Assembly: GCA_943789445.1 (NCBI GenBank)
Contig: CALSUC010000001.1
Coordinates: forward strand, 62,001 to 126,000
Reading direction: 5' to 3'
Length of the DNA stretch: 64,000 nucleotides
From: UBA4575 sp002386945
GTDB lineage: Bacteria > Pseudomonadota > Gammaproteobacteria > UBA4575
How positions within the stretch are numbered: position 1 is the stretch's first letter; every line of letters begins with the position of its first letter. Under the pieces are notes generated by a model, which was given only the letters and a program-made list of their open reading frames with translations, was not told where the DNA came from and did not search any database. The translations under genes and the position numbers were made by a program. Positions 26,581-36,360 of this stretch are shown piece by piece.

Positions 26581-27636
26581 ATGACTAGTCAAAAAAATGA
26601 TCGCTTTTTACGCGCTTTATTACGCCAACCTGTAGATGCTACTCCAGTATGGATTATGCGCCAGGCGGGGCGTTACCTTCCTGAATATAGGGCGACTCGC
26701 GCCAAAGCGGGGAATTTCCTGACGCTATGTAAAACCCCAGAATTAGCCTGTGAAGTAACCATGCAGCCCTTAGATCGATTTGATCTTGATGCTGCAATTT
26801 TATTTTCTGACATCTTAACCATCCCTGATGCCATGGGCTTAGGCCTGCAGTTTGTCGAAGGTGATGGCCCAAGCTTTTCTAATCCTGTGCGCACTGCAGC
26901 CGATATAAAAAAACTAGCGGTACCTGATCCGAGTGCAGAGTTACGCTATGTCACTGACGCGGTTTCTTTGATTCGCAAAGAATTGGATGGGCGCGTGCCG
27001 CTGATTGGTTTCTCTGGCAGCCCGTGGACATTAGCCACCTACATGGTTGAAGGCAGGTCATCAAAAGACTTTAGCAAGATCAAAGCACTGATGTATGAAC
27101 AGCCAAAATTATTAGAGCAACTACTGAGCACTGTCAGTGCCAGTGTCGCCAGCTACCTCAATGCGCAAATTGAAGCAGGTGCACAAGCGTTAATGATTTT
27201 TGATACTTGGGGTGGGGTACTGACACCAGAATTATATCGCCGCTACTCGCTGGCATTTATGCATTCTGTATTAGATCAGCTCAAGCGCGAACACGATGGC
27301 AAAAAGATCCCAGTGATTTTATTTTCCAAAGGCGCCAACCATTCATTAACTGATATCGCCGCCACTGGTGCTGACGGTATCGGTCTCGACTGGACTATCA
27401 ATATTGCAGATGCCTCCGCAATTGTCGGAACAGACGTCGCAGTGCAGGGCAATCTGGATCCATCCGTCTTATATAGCTCACCAGAAGTTGTGCGTGAACA
27501 AGTGAAAAAGGTATTGGATGCCTATCCTCACGAAACTGGTCATGTATTCAATTTAGGCCACGGTATTCATCCAGGCATTGACCCAGAAAATGTAAAGGCG
27601 TTAGTAGATGCTGTGCACGAGTTCAGCCAACGCTAA
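26581..27636 (+). CDS. hemE: Uroporphyrinogen decarboxylase
   Basis: HemE decarboxylates uroporphyrinogen III to coproporphyrinogen III in heme synthesis. The 351-aa protein has the N-terminal signature PVDATPVWIMRQAGRYLPEYR (about 15-35), ILFSDILTIPDAMG with the catalytic Asp, IGFSGSPWTLATYMVEG (about 140-156) and the C-terminal FNLGHGIHPGIDPENV. Length is standard. It precedes mrcA, which is convergent. Confidence 0.97.
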   Translation: MTSQKNDRFLRALLRQPVDATPVWIMRQAGRYLPEYRATRAKAGNFLTLCKTPELACEVTMQPLDRFDLDAAILFSDILTIPDAMGLGLQFVEGDGPSFSNPVRTAADIKKLAVPDPSAELRYVTDAVSLIRKELDGRVPLIGFSGSPWTLATYMVEGRSSKDFSKIKALMYEQPKLLEQLLSTVSASVASYLNAQIEAGAQALMIFDTWGGVLTPELYRRYSLAFMHSVLDQLKREHDGKKIPVILFSKGANHSLTDIAATGADGIGLDWTINIADASAIVGTDVAVQGNLDPSVLYSSPEVVREQVKKVLDAYPHETGHVFNLGHGIHPGIDPENVKALVDAVHEFSQR

Positions 27637-27677
27637 ACTCGGTTCGCTTACTGACTGAATGCGTCTTACGGCTCAGC

Positions 27678-30053
27678 CTAAAAGCTCTGGTCGAAGGCTG
27701 GCACGTGATCGATATGAAATACTTCTGGCACACCCTTTGGATCATCTGGTGAGACCAGCAGCCCCGTTTCTGGATTGATGTTGAGTTGAATCATGTCAGC
27801 CGGTAACACCGCTTTCACTTCAGCCACATCACGCAACGCAGTACGCATGTAATCAATCCATATTGGCAACGCAGCGGCGCCACCAAATTCACTACGCCCT
27901 AATGGCTTATGCTCATCAAAGCCAACCCATACCGTGGTCACCACCTGTGGATGAAATCCAGCAAACCAAGCATCGCGCTGTTCGTTGGTAGTCCCTGTTT
28001 TACCTGCGATATCTTTACGCCCTAAGACACGTGCTTTACGTCCCGTACCGCGCTGAACCACATCACGCAACATACTGCTAATCTGATAAATATTGGCCTC
28101 ATCGACAACACGCGGTGCGTTATTATTCGACACCTGTGTAAACTCAATTCCCAACTCTTCCAGCTCGCGTTCATGTGCAGCAAGCTCAGAGGCTAAACGT
28201 TGACATTTCAAATCACAAACTCGCTGAATATTTGGGCGGTAAATGACTTTGCCCTCGGCGGATTCTATGCGTTCAATAAAATACGGTTTAACGTGATAGC
28301 CACCATTAGCAAAGATCGTATAGCCTTCAGCCAACTGCATTGGTGTAACCGCGCCACTACCCAAGGCCAAGGTTAAATCTTTTGGTAACGCATCGGCATC
28401 AAACCCAAATTTTGATGCATGCTGACGTGCTAACTTTTGGCCGATGATGCGCAATAACCGAATCGAAACCATATTGCGTGACTTGATTATTGCAGTGCGC
28501 AATCGTGTTGGACCAAAGAATTTACCCGAGTAATTTTGTGGTCGCCAAACACTCTCAAGCTTTTTGTCTTTAAACACCACCGGTGCATCATTAATCATAC
28601 TGGCCGGCGTAAACCCTGCCGATAGTGCAGCAGAGTAGATGAATGGTTTAAACGAGGAGCCTGGTTGACGTTGCGCCTGTGTCGCTCGATTGAACTTACT
28701 ATGGTAAAAATCATAGCCTCCACTGAGCGCTAGCAACGCACCATCCTGTGGTCGCAAAGAGACTAAAGCACTGGACACTTTGGGTGCTTGAGTAAGACGC
28801 CAACCATCGGACTCTGTTTCAACCCTAATCAAATCCCCTACTGCTAAGACCTCATCAACCGCCTTAGGGGTTGGCCCTTTACGGTTTTCATTAATGTAAG
28901 GTTTAGCATGCTTAACCGCATCCAAGTTTAATTCGATCTTGCCATTACGCAGTAGGACTAGTGCGCGCTCGACACTGACCTCAAGCACGATCCCTGCCTG
29001 CTTTTTACGAATGTCACCGATCTTTTTCAAGCGTTTGACCAAGGCGTCTTGATCCTGCATCTCAGCTCCATCTATATGCTGCTCTGCACCACGATAACCA
29101 TGCCGCACATCATAGGCTTCTATTCCTTTTTGTACCGCCAACTGTGCAGCCTGCTGTCGCTCAGCCTCTATTGTAGTGAATACACGATAACCACTGATAT
29201 AGGCCTCTTCACCATAACGTTCATAGATCTCTGCACGTACCATTTCACTGATGTAGTTTGCGTCTAATTCGATCGTTGGGCGATGACGCTTAGCGACCAC
29301 TGCTTGTGCCTTCGCCGTGTCATATTCGCTTTGCGATATCATGTCTAACTTCAACATACGACCAAGCACATAGTTACGCCGAATTAAGGCGCGACTTGGG
29401 TTACTAATGGGATTAAAACGAGATGGCGCTTTCGGTAGCCCAGCAATCATCGCGATTTGGGCCAGATTGAGATCTTCAACATGAAGACCATAATAGGCAT
29501 CTGCGGCAGCGCCGATACCATAGGCACGATGACCTAAATAAATTTTGTTTAAATACAGTGCCAAGATTTCATGTTTGCTCAGCGCTTTTTCGATCTGTAG
29601 AGCGAGCAAGATTTCTTTTATCTTCCGCGTATAGGTGCGCTCATTACTGAGGAAAAAGTTACGTGCCAATTGCATCGTGATGGTGCTGCCACCCTGAGCC
29701 TTTTGTCCAGTTAAGACCAACTTATATACAGCACGCATGAGGCCCTGATAATCCACCCCAGGATGTTGATAAAACCGATCATCTTCAGCCGCTAAGAATG
29801 CACCTGACATCAAGCTTGGAATTTCATCGTAGTGCAGGGGGATACGACGTTTTTCACCATACACCGCAATTAGTTTGCCTTCTTTGCTGAAGATACGTAG
29901 CGGTGTTTGTAATTGGATATCGCGCAGGGACTCAACTGCTGGCAGCTGTGGCGCCAATATGAGATAGCCAAGCACCAGCGTCGCCAGACCTAGTGCCGAA
30001 AGAGCTATCGCTATAAAAACAAGTCGCCGAAAAAGCGCTTTTGAAATAAACAT
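27678..30053 (-). CDS. mrcA: Penicillin-binding protein 1A
   Basis: A 791-aa bifunctional class A PBP: an N-terminal TM (about 10-32), a glycosyltransferase domain with AAEDDRFYQHPGVDYQGL (catalytic Glu, about 90) and QGGSTITMQLARNFFL, an OB-like insert (about 300-420), and a transpeptidase domain with active-site QPGSSFKPFIYSAAL (SxxK, about 467), SRN-type KSRNMVS, and GKTGTTNEQRDAWFAGF. This layout and length match PBP1A (PonA/MrcA). It is divergent from aroK across about 150 bp, the normal gammaproteobacterial arrangement next to aroK-aroB-damX. Confidence 0.96.
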   Translation of the reverse strand: MFISKALFRRLVFIAIALSALGLATLVLGYLILAPQLPAVESLRDIQLQTPLRIFSKEGKLIAVYGEKRRIPLHYDEIPSLMSGAFLAAEDDRFYQHPGVDYQGLMRAVYKLVLTGQKAQGGSTITMQLARNFFLSNERTYTRKIKEILLALQIEKALSKHEILALYLNKIYLGHRAYGIGAAADAYYGLHVEDLNLAQIAMIAGLPKAPSRFNPISNPSRALIRRNYVLGRMLKLDMISQSEYDTAKAQAVVAKRHRPTIELDANYISEMVRAEIYERYGEEAYISGYRVFTTIEAERQQAAQLAVQKGIEAYDVRHGYRGAEQHIDGAEMQDQDALVKRLKKIGDIRKKQAGIVLEVSVERALVLLRNGKIELNLDAVKHAKPYINENRKGPTPKAVDEVLAVGDLIRVETESDGWRLTQAPKVSSALVSLRPQDGALLALSGGYDFYHSKFNRATQAQRQPGSSFKPFIYSAALSAGFTPASMINDAPVVFKDKKLESVWRPQNYSGKFFGPTRLRTAIIKSRNMVSIRLLRIIGQKLARQHASKFGFDADALPKDLTLALGSGAVTPMQLAEGYTIFANGGYHVKPYFIERIESAEGKVIYRPNIQRVCDLKCQRLASELAAHERELEELGIEFTQVSNNNAPRVVDEANIYQISSMLRDVVQRGTGRKARVLGRKDIAGKTGTTNEQRDAWFAGFHPQVVTTVWVGFDEHKPLGRSEFGGAAALPIWIDYMRTALRDVAEVKAVLPADMIQLNINPETGLLVSPDDPKGVPEVFHIDHVPAFDQSF

Positions 30054-30206
30054 AGATGTCAGAAATACTATTTGACGATGACGTCAGTCAATAAACCATG
30101 CCCACGCTACATACGCAACCTTGCGACTACCATCAGATGTACGAAAAAACCCAACACCGGTGTGTTTTTGATTACAATCGACTAATCGCTGTACTAAGAC
30201 TGTGCT

Positions 30207-30719
30207 ATGAATTCACCGATCATATTAATTGGCCCGATGGGGGCTGGAAAATCTTCCATTGGCAAACGCTTAGCTAAGCGTTTATCCCTGCCCTATCGCG
30301 ACACCGATCAGCTGGTTGAAGAGCGAACCGGTGTACCGATCACGACCATCTTTGAATTAGAAGGTGAGCAAGGCTTTCGCCAACGTGAAAATAAGGTTTT
30401 AGCCGAATTCAGCAGTGCCCCAGCGGCAATAATTGCAACGGGTGGTGGCATCGTTGTATTAGAAGAAAACCAAAAACTACTCAGCGCCAATAAACATGTG
30501 GTTTATCTCAAGGCCTCAGTGAATTCCCAGTTCCAACGCACGCGAAATGACAAAAAACGGCCCTTATTGCAAACAGAGGATCCACTTTCGCGCCTACAAC
30601 AGCTTGCTAATCAACGTAATCCCATCTACCAACGCCTGGCGAATGTTACGATTAATACAGATCAACAGAGTATGATGTGCTCAGCAGATGAGATTATTCA
30701 AGAATTAGGCTTACATTAG
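30207..30719 (+). CDS. aroK: Shikimate kinase
   Basis: AroK phosphorylates shikimate at the 3-position in aromatic amino acid synthesis. The 170-aa protein has Walker A GPMGAGKSSIGKRLAK (about 8-23), DTDQLVEERTG with shikimate-contact Asp residues, RENKVL, the ATGGGIVV loop (about 77-84) and the LID Arg region TRNDKKRPLL. aroB follows after 92 bp. Confidence 0.97.
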   Translation: MNSPIILIGPMGAGKSSIGKRLAKRLSLPYRDTDQLVEERTGVPITTIFELEGEQGFRQRENKVLAEFSSAPAAIIATGGGIVVLEENQKLLSANKHVVYLKASVNSQFQRTRNDKKRPLLQTEDPLSRLQQLANQRNPIYQRLANVTINTDQQSMMCSADEIIQELGLH

Positions 30720-30811
30720 CCACCCTAGACTCGGTTTAAGCCGACCCCAGCTAGAGTGCAACGAACGAACCGGCTAAAATACGATTTATTTCAGAACAAC
30801 CAGTTAACACT

Positions 30812-31900
30812 ATGCGCAGTTTAAGAGTAGAACTAGGGGACCGCTCCTATCCGATACATATTGGTGGTAATTTACTACAGCAGCCTGAACTGTTGTTGCC
30901 GCATCTGCATAGTGAACGCACGCTCATCATTACTAACGAGACCGTTGCACCACTTTACTTGGATAGCCTGCTTGAGGCCTTAGCCGACAAACAAGTCGAT
31001 AGCCTCATTCTGCCCGACGGTGAAGTCCATAAAACCCTCGCTACCACTGAGCTGATTTTTAATCACCTCTTAGAAAATCGTTACTCACGTGATACCACGC
31101 TGATTGCCCTTGGTGGTGGTGTTATCGGAGACATCGTTGGATTTGCTGCCGCTTGCTATCAACGTGGTGTTGAATTTGTGCAAATCCCAACCACTTTATT
31201 ATCACAGGTCGATTCCTCTGTTGGTGGAAAAACCGGCGTTAATCATCCCTTAGGGAAAAATATGATTGGCGCATTTTATCAACCACAGTGTGTCTTGGCC
31301 TCGACCGATACACTCGCTAGTTTGCCCCAGCGTGAACTTAGTGCAGGTCTGGCTGAAGTCATTAAATATGGTCTGATTGCCGATGCTGCTTTCTTTAGCT
31401 GGTTAGAAGACAACATCGTCGCATTACTTGCACTAGACGAGACTGCTATTAATTATGCCGTCGAACGTTCCTGCCAATGCAAGGCCGAAGTAGTTGCTAG
31501 TGATGAACTTGAGCAATCCGGTCGGCGCGCCTTATTGAATCTAGGCCATACCTTTGGTCACGCCATTGAAACGGGGATGGGCTATGGCAATTGGTTACAT
31601 GGTGAAGCAGTTGGCTGCGGTATGCTCTTAGCTGCTGAATTTTCAGCTCGCTTAGGCTGGCTTAATGATGAACAAGTAGTGCGTAGTCGTGCATTAATCA
31701 CCGCTGCAAAATTACCCACTAAGCTCCCAAGTGAAATGGATTGCCAACAAATGTTAGATCTAATGGCTGTCGATAAAAAAGTGAAGCAGGGCAAATTACG
31801 CCTAGTGCTATTACGAGACATCGGTGAAGCGGTTTTAAGCAGTGACTTTGACCAGGGTCTGCTGCGTGAAACCATACAAGATTTTAGCCAACGTTCGTAA
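30812..31900 (+). CDS. aroB: 3-dehydroquinate synthase
   Basis: AroB converts DAHP to 3-dehydroquinate using NAD and a divalent metal. The 362-aa protein shows PDGEVHKTL, the glycine-rich IALGGGVIGDIVGFAAACYQRG, QIPTTLLSQVDSSVGGKTGVNH and the metal-site regions AEVIKYGLI, NLGHTFGHAIE and HGEAVGCGM. It sits directly before dgt, with the two genes abutting with no gap. Confidence 0.97.
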   Translation: MRSLRVELGDRSYPIHIGGNLLQQPELLLPHLHSERTLIITNETVAPLYLDSLLEALADKQVDSLILPDGEVHKTLATTELIFNHLLENRYSRDTTLIALGGGVIGDIVGFAAACYQRGVEFVQIPTTLLSQVDSSVGGKTGVNHPLGKNMIGAFYQPQCVLASTDTLASLPQRELSAGLAEVIKYGLIADAAFFSWLEDNIVALLALDETAINYAVERSCQCKAEVVASDELEQSGRRALLNLGHTFGHAIETGMGYGNWLHGEAVGCGMLLAAEFSARLGWLNDEQVVRSRALITAAKLPTKLPSEMDCQQMLDLMAVDKKVKQGKLRLVLLRDIGEAVLSSDFDQGLLRETIQDFSQRS

Positions 31901-33082
31901 ATGACTATTGCATATGACTTAGATAAAGAACTTCGACTGCATGAGCAGTCACTAGCACCCTATGCCACACGTTCTAGTGAATCTCGAGGTCGTGTGTTAG
32001 ATGAGGGTGAATGTGAAACTCGCTCTGAATTTCAACGCGACCGTGACCGTGTTATTCATAGCAAGGCATTCCGGCGCTTAGAGTATAAGACCCAAGTCTT
32101 CATTAACCACGAGGGCGATCTATACCGAACACGACTGACACACTCTATTGAAGTGGCTCAGATTGCACGCTCTATTTCACGAGCACTCGGGCTGAATGAA
32201 GATCTCACCGAGGCCATCGCTTTAGCGCATGACTTAGGTCATACCGCATTCGGTCACGCTGGCCAAGACGCCCTAAATAAATGTATGCGTGACTATGGTG
32301 GCTTTGAACACAACCTACAATCACTGCGCGTTGTTGATGCTTTAGAAGAAAAGTATGCCAACTTTGACGGTCTCAATCTAACCTTTGAAACACGTGAAGG
32401 TATCTTAAAACATTGCTCGCTAAAACATGCACGCAATATGGGGACAGTGGGCGAGCGTTTTATTCAGCGCACACAACCTGGGCTTGAAGCACAGCTAACT
32501 AACATCGCTGATGAGATTGCCTATAACAATCACGATGTGGATGACGGCTTACGCTCTGGCCTGATTACTATTGAACAGCTACGCCAAGTAGAAATTTTTG
32601 AACATCAATATCAACAGGTAGCAGCGCACTACCCTGATCTACATCCCAAACGCCAGTCGAACGAGGTCATTCGGCGCATCATTAATCAACTGATTAAAGA
32701 CCTCTTACAGACTACCACCTCAAATCTAAGCAAAAATAATATTAGCTCTGCAGCTGATGTTAAAGCGATGAAGGTTCCACTGGCAGCCTTTAGTCCAGAC
32801 ATCAAAACAAAGAATGCAGCCTTAAAGAGTTTCTTACACAAAAATCTCTATCAACATGAACGTGTACAAGAGATGAGTGCTAATGCACAAAAAGTTATTA
32901 CCGAATTATTTGAGACCTTTTTTAATCAGCCTGAGCGCTTGCCTGAAAAGCATCGTCATCTAGCACAGCGCATGCTTAAAAAAGAAGGTGATCATGGTTT
33001 AGCCCGTGTGGTCGCCGATTATATTGCCGGCATGACTGATCGCTATGCCCTCAGTCAGCATCAACAGTTGAAGATAGATTGA
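31901..33082 (+). CDS. dgt: dGTP triphosphohydrolase-like protein
   Basis: A 393-aa HD-domain dNTP triphosphohydrolase (Dgt type 2-like), which hydrolyses dNTPs to nucleosides and tripolyphosphate. The metal motif is split as RTRLTHSIEVAQIARSISRALG (His) and AIALAHDLGHTAFGHAG (HD), with ADEIAYNNHDVDDGLRSG carrying the later Asp. The N-terminal DRDRVIHSKAFRRLEYKTQVF is conserved. The gene follows aroB immediately and precedes damX by 1 bp, so the three are one operon. Confidence 0.92.
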   Translation: MTIAYDLDKELRLHEQSLAPYATRSSESRGRVLDEGECETRSEFQRDRDRVIHSKAFRRLEYKTQVFINHEGDLYRTRLTHSIEVAQIARSISRALGLNEDLTEAIALAHDLGHTAFGHAGQDALNKCMRDYGGFEHNLQSLRVVDALEEKYANFDGLNLTFETREGILKHCSLKHARNMGTVGERFIQRTQPGLEAQLTNIADEIAYNNHDVDDGLRSGLITIEQLRQVEIFEHQYQQVAAHYPDLHPKRQSNEVIRRIINQLIKDLLQTTTSNLSKNNISSAADVKAMKVPLAAFSPDIKTKNAALKSFLHKNLYQHERVQEMSANAQKVITELFETFFNQPERLPEKHRHLAQRMLKKEGDHGLARVVADYIAGMTDRYALSQHQQLKID

Positions 33083-33083
33083 T

Positions 33084-34493
33084 ATGACACTAGTAACCGA
33101 AGCAACAAGACCTATCCTTGAGGCTGAAGTAGACATGCAGTTGCATCCAGATGAGATACAAAGCCTAGGTCTTAAGCAACAACCCTTTTCTCCAATCGTC
33201 GATAGTAACAAGCTCTTCCACGATCCGCAGATAGAGATGACGAGTAATATCTGCACTGAATATCTACAGCATCCAAGCCTTAGCATTTTACTACTCGGCG
33301 AAGCAGGTTCTGGCAAAACCAGCTTACTGCGACAGCTCTTACTACGGAGCTTTCAACAGACATCCTACTGTGTCTTGCGCGCCAACAAAGATCAAACCTA
33401 TTCAGAGATCTGTGAAAAGCTGGTTGCACAATGGGGCGACCCTGCAGCACTAACCGCAACAGACGATGCATTGATAAAAGCAATCATTGGCAGGACAGAC
33501 CAATCGGCGGCCATCCTTATTGATGATGCAGATAAATTAAGTGTAGAAACACTAGTTGCCTTAATGCGCCTAAAGTCTCGTCTGCAAAATGACCACCAAA
33601 TCACATTGGGCTTATTATTAGCTGGGCAGAGCTCCCTCAGAAACACCCTGTCTGAATGTGAAAAAATAGATGCCGACTCAAGCGCTACTTATCAAGTCAA
33701 TCTAAGACCCTTATCACAAGAGCAAAGCGAGCATTACATTCAACAACGCCTAGCAGGTCTAAGCGAGAACGAAAACGAGCTGCTGAGCAAAAAAGACATG
33801 GCAGCAATCATCAAGGTCAGTGCTGGCAACTTTATTCAGATCCAAATATGGGTGTTGCGGGCGCTGCGTGCAAGAATTACAGGTGAACCGTTTAAGCCAC
33901 AGTTGCTGACTGAAGATAAAAAAAGCCAACCGATACTCTATAGACGCTGGTTTTGGTATGCCTGCATTGCCGCGGTTTTAGTGTTAATTCTGTTGGCCAC
34001 TATCTTTGGTCGTTCGGCATCAACATCGCCAATGGAAAAAGAAGTCTATGACTTAAGTCTGCCCAGCAGCGATCAGATAATCACAACAAAAGTCACTAAG
34101 ATCAAGCCCATAGATTTAAGCCCAACCCTAGATTTAGGCTCAGATGTAGTGAGCTCGAAAGCGCAGCATAAGGTGGCACCAAATGATCAGAACACCGCCT
34201 CATCCTCAGACGGCATGACTTGGTTACAGGCGGCCGCTACAGAAAATTACACACTGCAGTTAGTCGCCACGCGTAAAGTCGAAAATCTAGATGTTATAAA
34301 AAAACATCACTTACCCTTACCCACTGCTTATTTTGAAAAACCGATCAACGGCGTCACTTTTTATATTTTAGTCATGGGTAATTTCAACAGCGTGGCTGAG
34401 GCCAAGCAGGTAATTGCTTCCTTACCGCAAGAGTTACAAGCATTTAAGCCCTGGCCTATCGCCATCGCAACCCTACAAAAATACATTCAATAA
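33084..34493 (+). CDS. damX: DamX-like AAA ATPase with SPOR domain
   Basis: A 469-aa protein with an N-terminal AAA/ExeA-like ATPase (Walker A LLGEAGSGKTSLLRQLL, about 73-89; Walker B AAILIDDADKL), one TM (about 291-311, WYACIAAVLVLILLATIFG), a linker, and a C-terminal SPOR domain (about 385-469) that binds denuded septal peptidoglycan. DamX is a division protein; the aroK-aroB-damX order is conserved in gammaproteobacteria. Unlike E. coli DamX, the ATPase domain is retained, as in many other members of the group. Confidence 0.88.
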   Translation: MTLVTEATRPILEAEVDMQLHPDEIQSLGLKQQPFSPIVDSNKLFHDPQIEMTSNICTEYLQHPSLSILLLGEAGSGKTSLLRQLLLRSFQQTSYCVLRANKDQTYSEICEKLVAQWGDPAALTATDDALIKAIIGRTDQSAAILIDDADKLSVETLVALMRLKSRLQNDHQITLGLLLAGQSSLRNTLSECEKIDADSSATYQVNLRPLSQEQSEHYIQQRLAGLSENENELLSKKDMAAIIKVSAGNFIQIQIWVLRALRARITGEPFKPQLLTEDKKSQPILYRRWFWYACIAAVLVLILLATIFGRSASTSPMEKEVYDLSLPSSDQIITTKVTKIKPIDLSPTLDLGSDVVSSKAQHKVAPNDQNTASSSDGMTWLQAAATENYTLQLVATRKVENLDVIKKHHLPLPTAYFEKPINGVTFYILVMGNFNSVAEAKQVIASLPQELQAFKPWPIAIATLQKYIQ

Positions 34494-34598
34494 TCGTTTA
34501 CACGCTGGATTAATTGCCATAGCGGCAAGGCTGAACCTATACTCAGCCCTCAAGCAGGCGTTTTACCTCCGCAGCGACAGCCCAACCTACAGATAAAA

Positions 34599-36260
34599 AT
34601 GGCCGGAAAAATCCCACAAACCTTTATTGATCAAGTTGTTCAGCAGACCGATATTGTCGATCTGATCAATGGCTATGTGGAATTAAAGGCTAAGGGCCGT
34701 GAATATAGCGCTTGCTGCCCGTTTCATCATGAAAAAAGCCCTTCGTTTACAGTCAGCCCAGATAAACAGTTCTACCATTGCTTCGGTTGTGGCGCTCATG
34801 GCACAGCCATTAGCTTTTTAATTGAACATGAAGGCTTAGAATTTATTGAGGCAATTGAGCAATTGGCCGCCCGCCTCAGCTTAGAGGTGCCACGCGAACA
34901 GGGATATGTTGAGCCCGTCAATAAATCTGCTCAATCCTATGAGCTACTCGAGCAGGTTAATCAATTTTATCAAAAGCAGTTGCGCCAGCATGCTGCCGCC
35001 ATTGAATACCTGAAGAACAGGGGTATCAACGGCGAGATCGCAGCGGCTTTTGACATTGGCTATGCACCGGAAGGCTTTGATACCAGCACCAAGGCCTTCC
35101 CCAAGGCGACTCCCGCCGAGTTAGAAGAAATTGGGCTGCTGAGCAAGAATGACCGCAACCATCTCTATGATCGCTTTCGTGACCGCATCATGTTCCCGAT
35201 TCGTGATCTACGGGGACGCGTGATTGCCTTTGGTGGCCGCACACTAGGTGATGCCAAACCCAAATACATTAATAGCCCTGAGACACCGCTGTTTCACAAA
35301 AGTGATAATCTGTACGGCCTATATGAGGCCCGCAAGGCACTAGGCAAGCTATCAAGACTGATTATTGTCGAAGGTTATATGGACGTAGTCGCTCTAAACC
35401 AGCTTGGCTTCCCTGAATGCGTGGCTACCTTAGGCACCGCCACCACCAGCCAACATATTCAGCGGCTTTTGCGCTACACGCCAAACCTTCTGTTTTGTTT
35501 TGATGGTGACCGCGCTGGCCAGGATGCGGCATGGAAGGCGCTACAACAAATCTTGCCGGTGTATGCCGATAATATCGATATCCGCTTTGCCTTTATGCCT
35601 CAAGGCGAAGACCCTGACAGTTTCGTACGTGACCGTGGTGCCGATGCCTTTGCTGCCTTCTTAAAAGAGGCCTCGACCTTATCGGGCTATTTTTTCCAGA
35701 AATTGGGCCAAGAAGTGGATAGTAGTAATGCTGAAGGCCTAGCCAAACTCGCCAGTCTAGCCAAACCGCTGATTGCGAAGATCCCAAAGACCGTTTTTCG
35801 CGACCTGATGACGAAAGAGTTGAACGAACGCGTAGGCACCGTGGTCTCGAATACCGGTATTATGCGTGAACAAAATCCGGTCAGGGCTCGCTCTAATGAT
35901 CGAGGCCCACGGTATACCAAGACCCGTCTCGCCATCGCCTTACTGCTGCGTGACCCCAGTTTAGCCAGTAAGGCCTTAGATATTGAGCAGTTAAGCCAAT
36001 TACTTGGCACACCTGGCATCGATCTATTGATAGAGATGCTTGAAATCCTCGAACAGCAGGCCGATTTAAGCGGCGTCAGCCTACTTGAGCGTTTCCGTGG
36101 CCGACCGGCCTACGAACACCTGATTAAGCTACTCGACTGGGATCCACCCGATATGACCAATCGAGAGGTCTCTTTCGTCGATACCATGCGCCAATTCGAA
36201 AAAGATATTAAACGAGCGCCCTTTGACGCCTTCATTCAGGACAACACACCAGAAATCTAA
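34599..36260 (+). CDS. dnaG: DNA primase
   Basis: DnaG synthesises RNA primers at the replication fork. The 553-aa protein has the CHC2 zinc-binding domain CPFHHEKSPSFTVSPDKQFYHCFGCG-type region (Cys-40/His-43 to Cys-61/Cys-64), the catalytic core start EPREQ..., the TOPRIM segment LIIVEGYMDVVAL...LFCFDGDRAG, and ahead of it the AFGGRTLGDAKPKYINSPETPLFHKS loop. The C-terminal DnaB-binding region is present but somewhat short. rpoD follows after 100 bp, the classic macromolecular-synthesis pair. Confidence 0.97.
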   Translation: MAGKIPQTFIDQVVQQTDIVDLINGYVELKAKGREYSACCPFHHEKSPSFTVSPDKQFYHCFGCGAHGTAISFLIEHEGLEFIEAIEQLAARLSLEVPREQGYVEPVNKSAQSYELLEQVNQFYQKQLRQHAAAIEYLKNRGINGEIAAAFDIGYAPEGFDTSTKAFPKATPAELEEIGLLSKNDRNHLYDRFRDRIMFPIRDLRGRVIAFGGRTLGDAKPKYINSPETPLFHKSDNLYGLYEARKALGKLSRLIIVEGYMDVVALNQLGFPECVATLGTATTSQHIQRLLRYTPNLLFCFDGDRAGQDAAWKALQQILPVYADNIDIRFAFMPQGEDPDSFVRDRGADAFAAFLKEASTLSGYFFQKLGQEVDSSNAEGLAKLASLAKPLIAKIPKTVFRDLMTKELNERVGTVVSNTGIMREQNPVRARSNDRGPRYTKTRLAIALLLRDPSLASKALDIEQLSQLLGTPGIDLLIEMLEILEQQADLSGVSLLERFRGRPAYEHLIKLLDWDPPDMTNREVSFVDTMRQFEKDIKRAPFDAFIQDNTPEI

Positions 36261-36360
36261 GGCTTTTAATGCCTTAGCAACAAAAGTAGCTGGCTTTTTA
36301 CCACTAAAACCGCTAACTTGGCCGGTTCGAATTTTCGATTTAACCTGCGATGAGATTGTT

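Noticed and set aside
36223..36360. Longer rpoD beginning inside dnaG
   Set aside because: The extra 46 residues have no resemblance to sigma region 1.1, which starts properly at the ATG at 36361.
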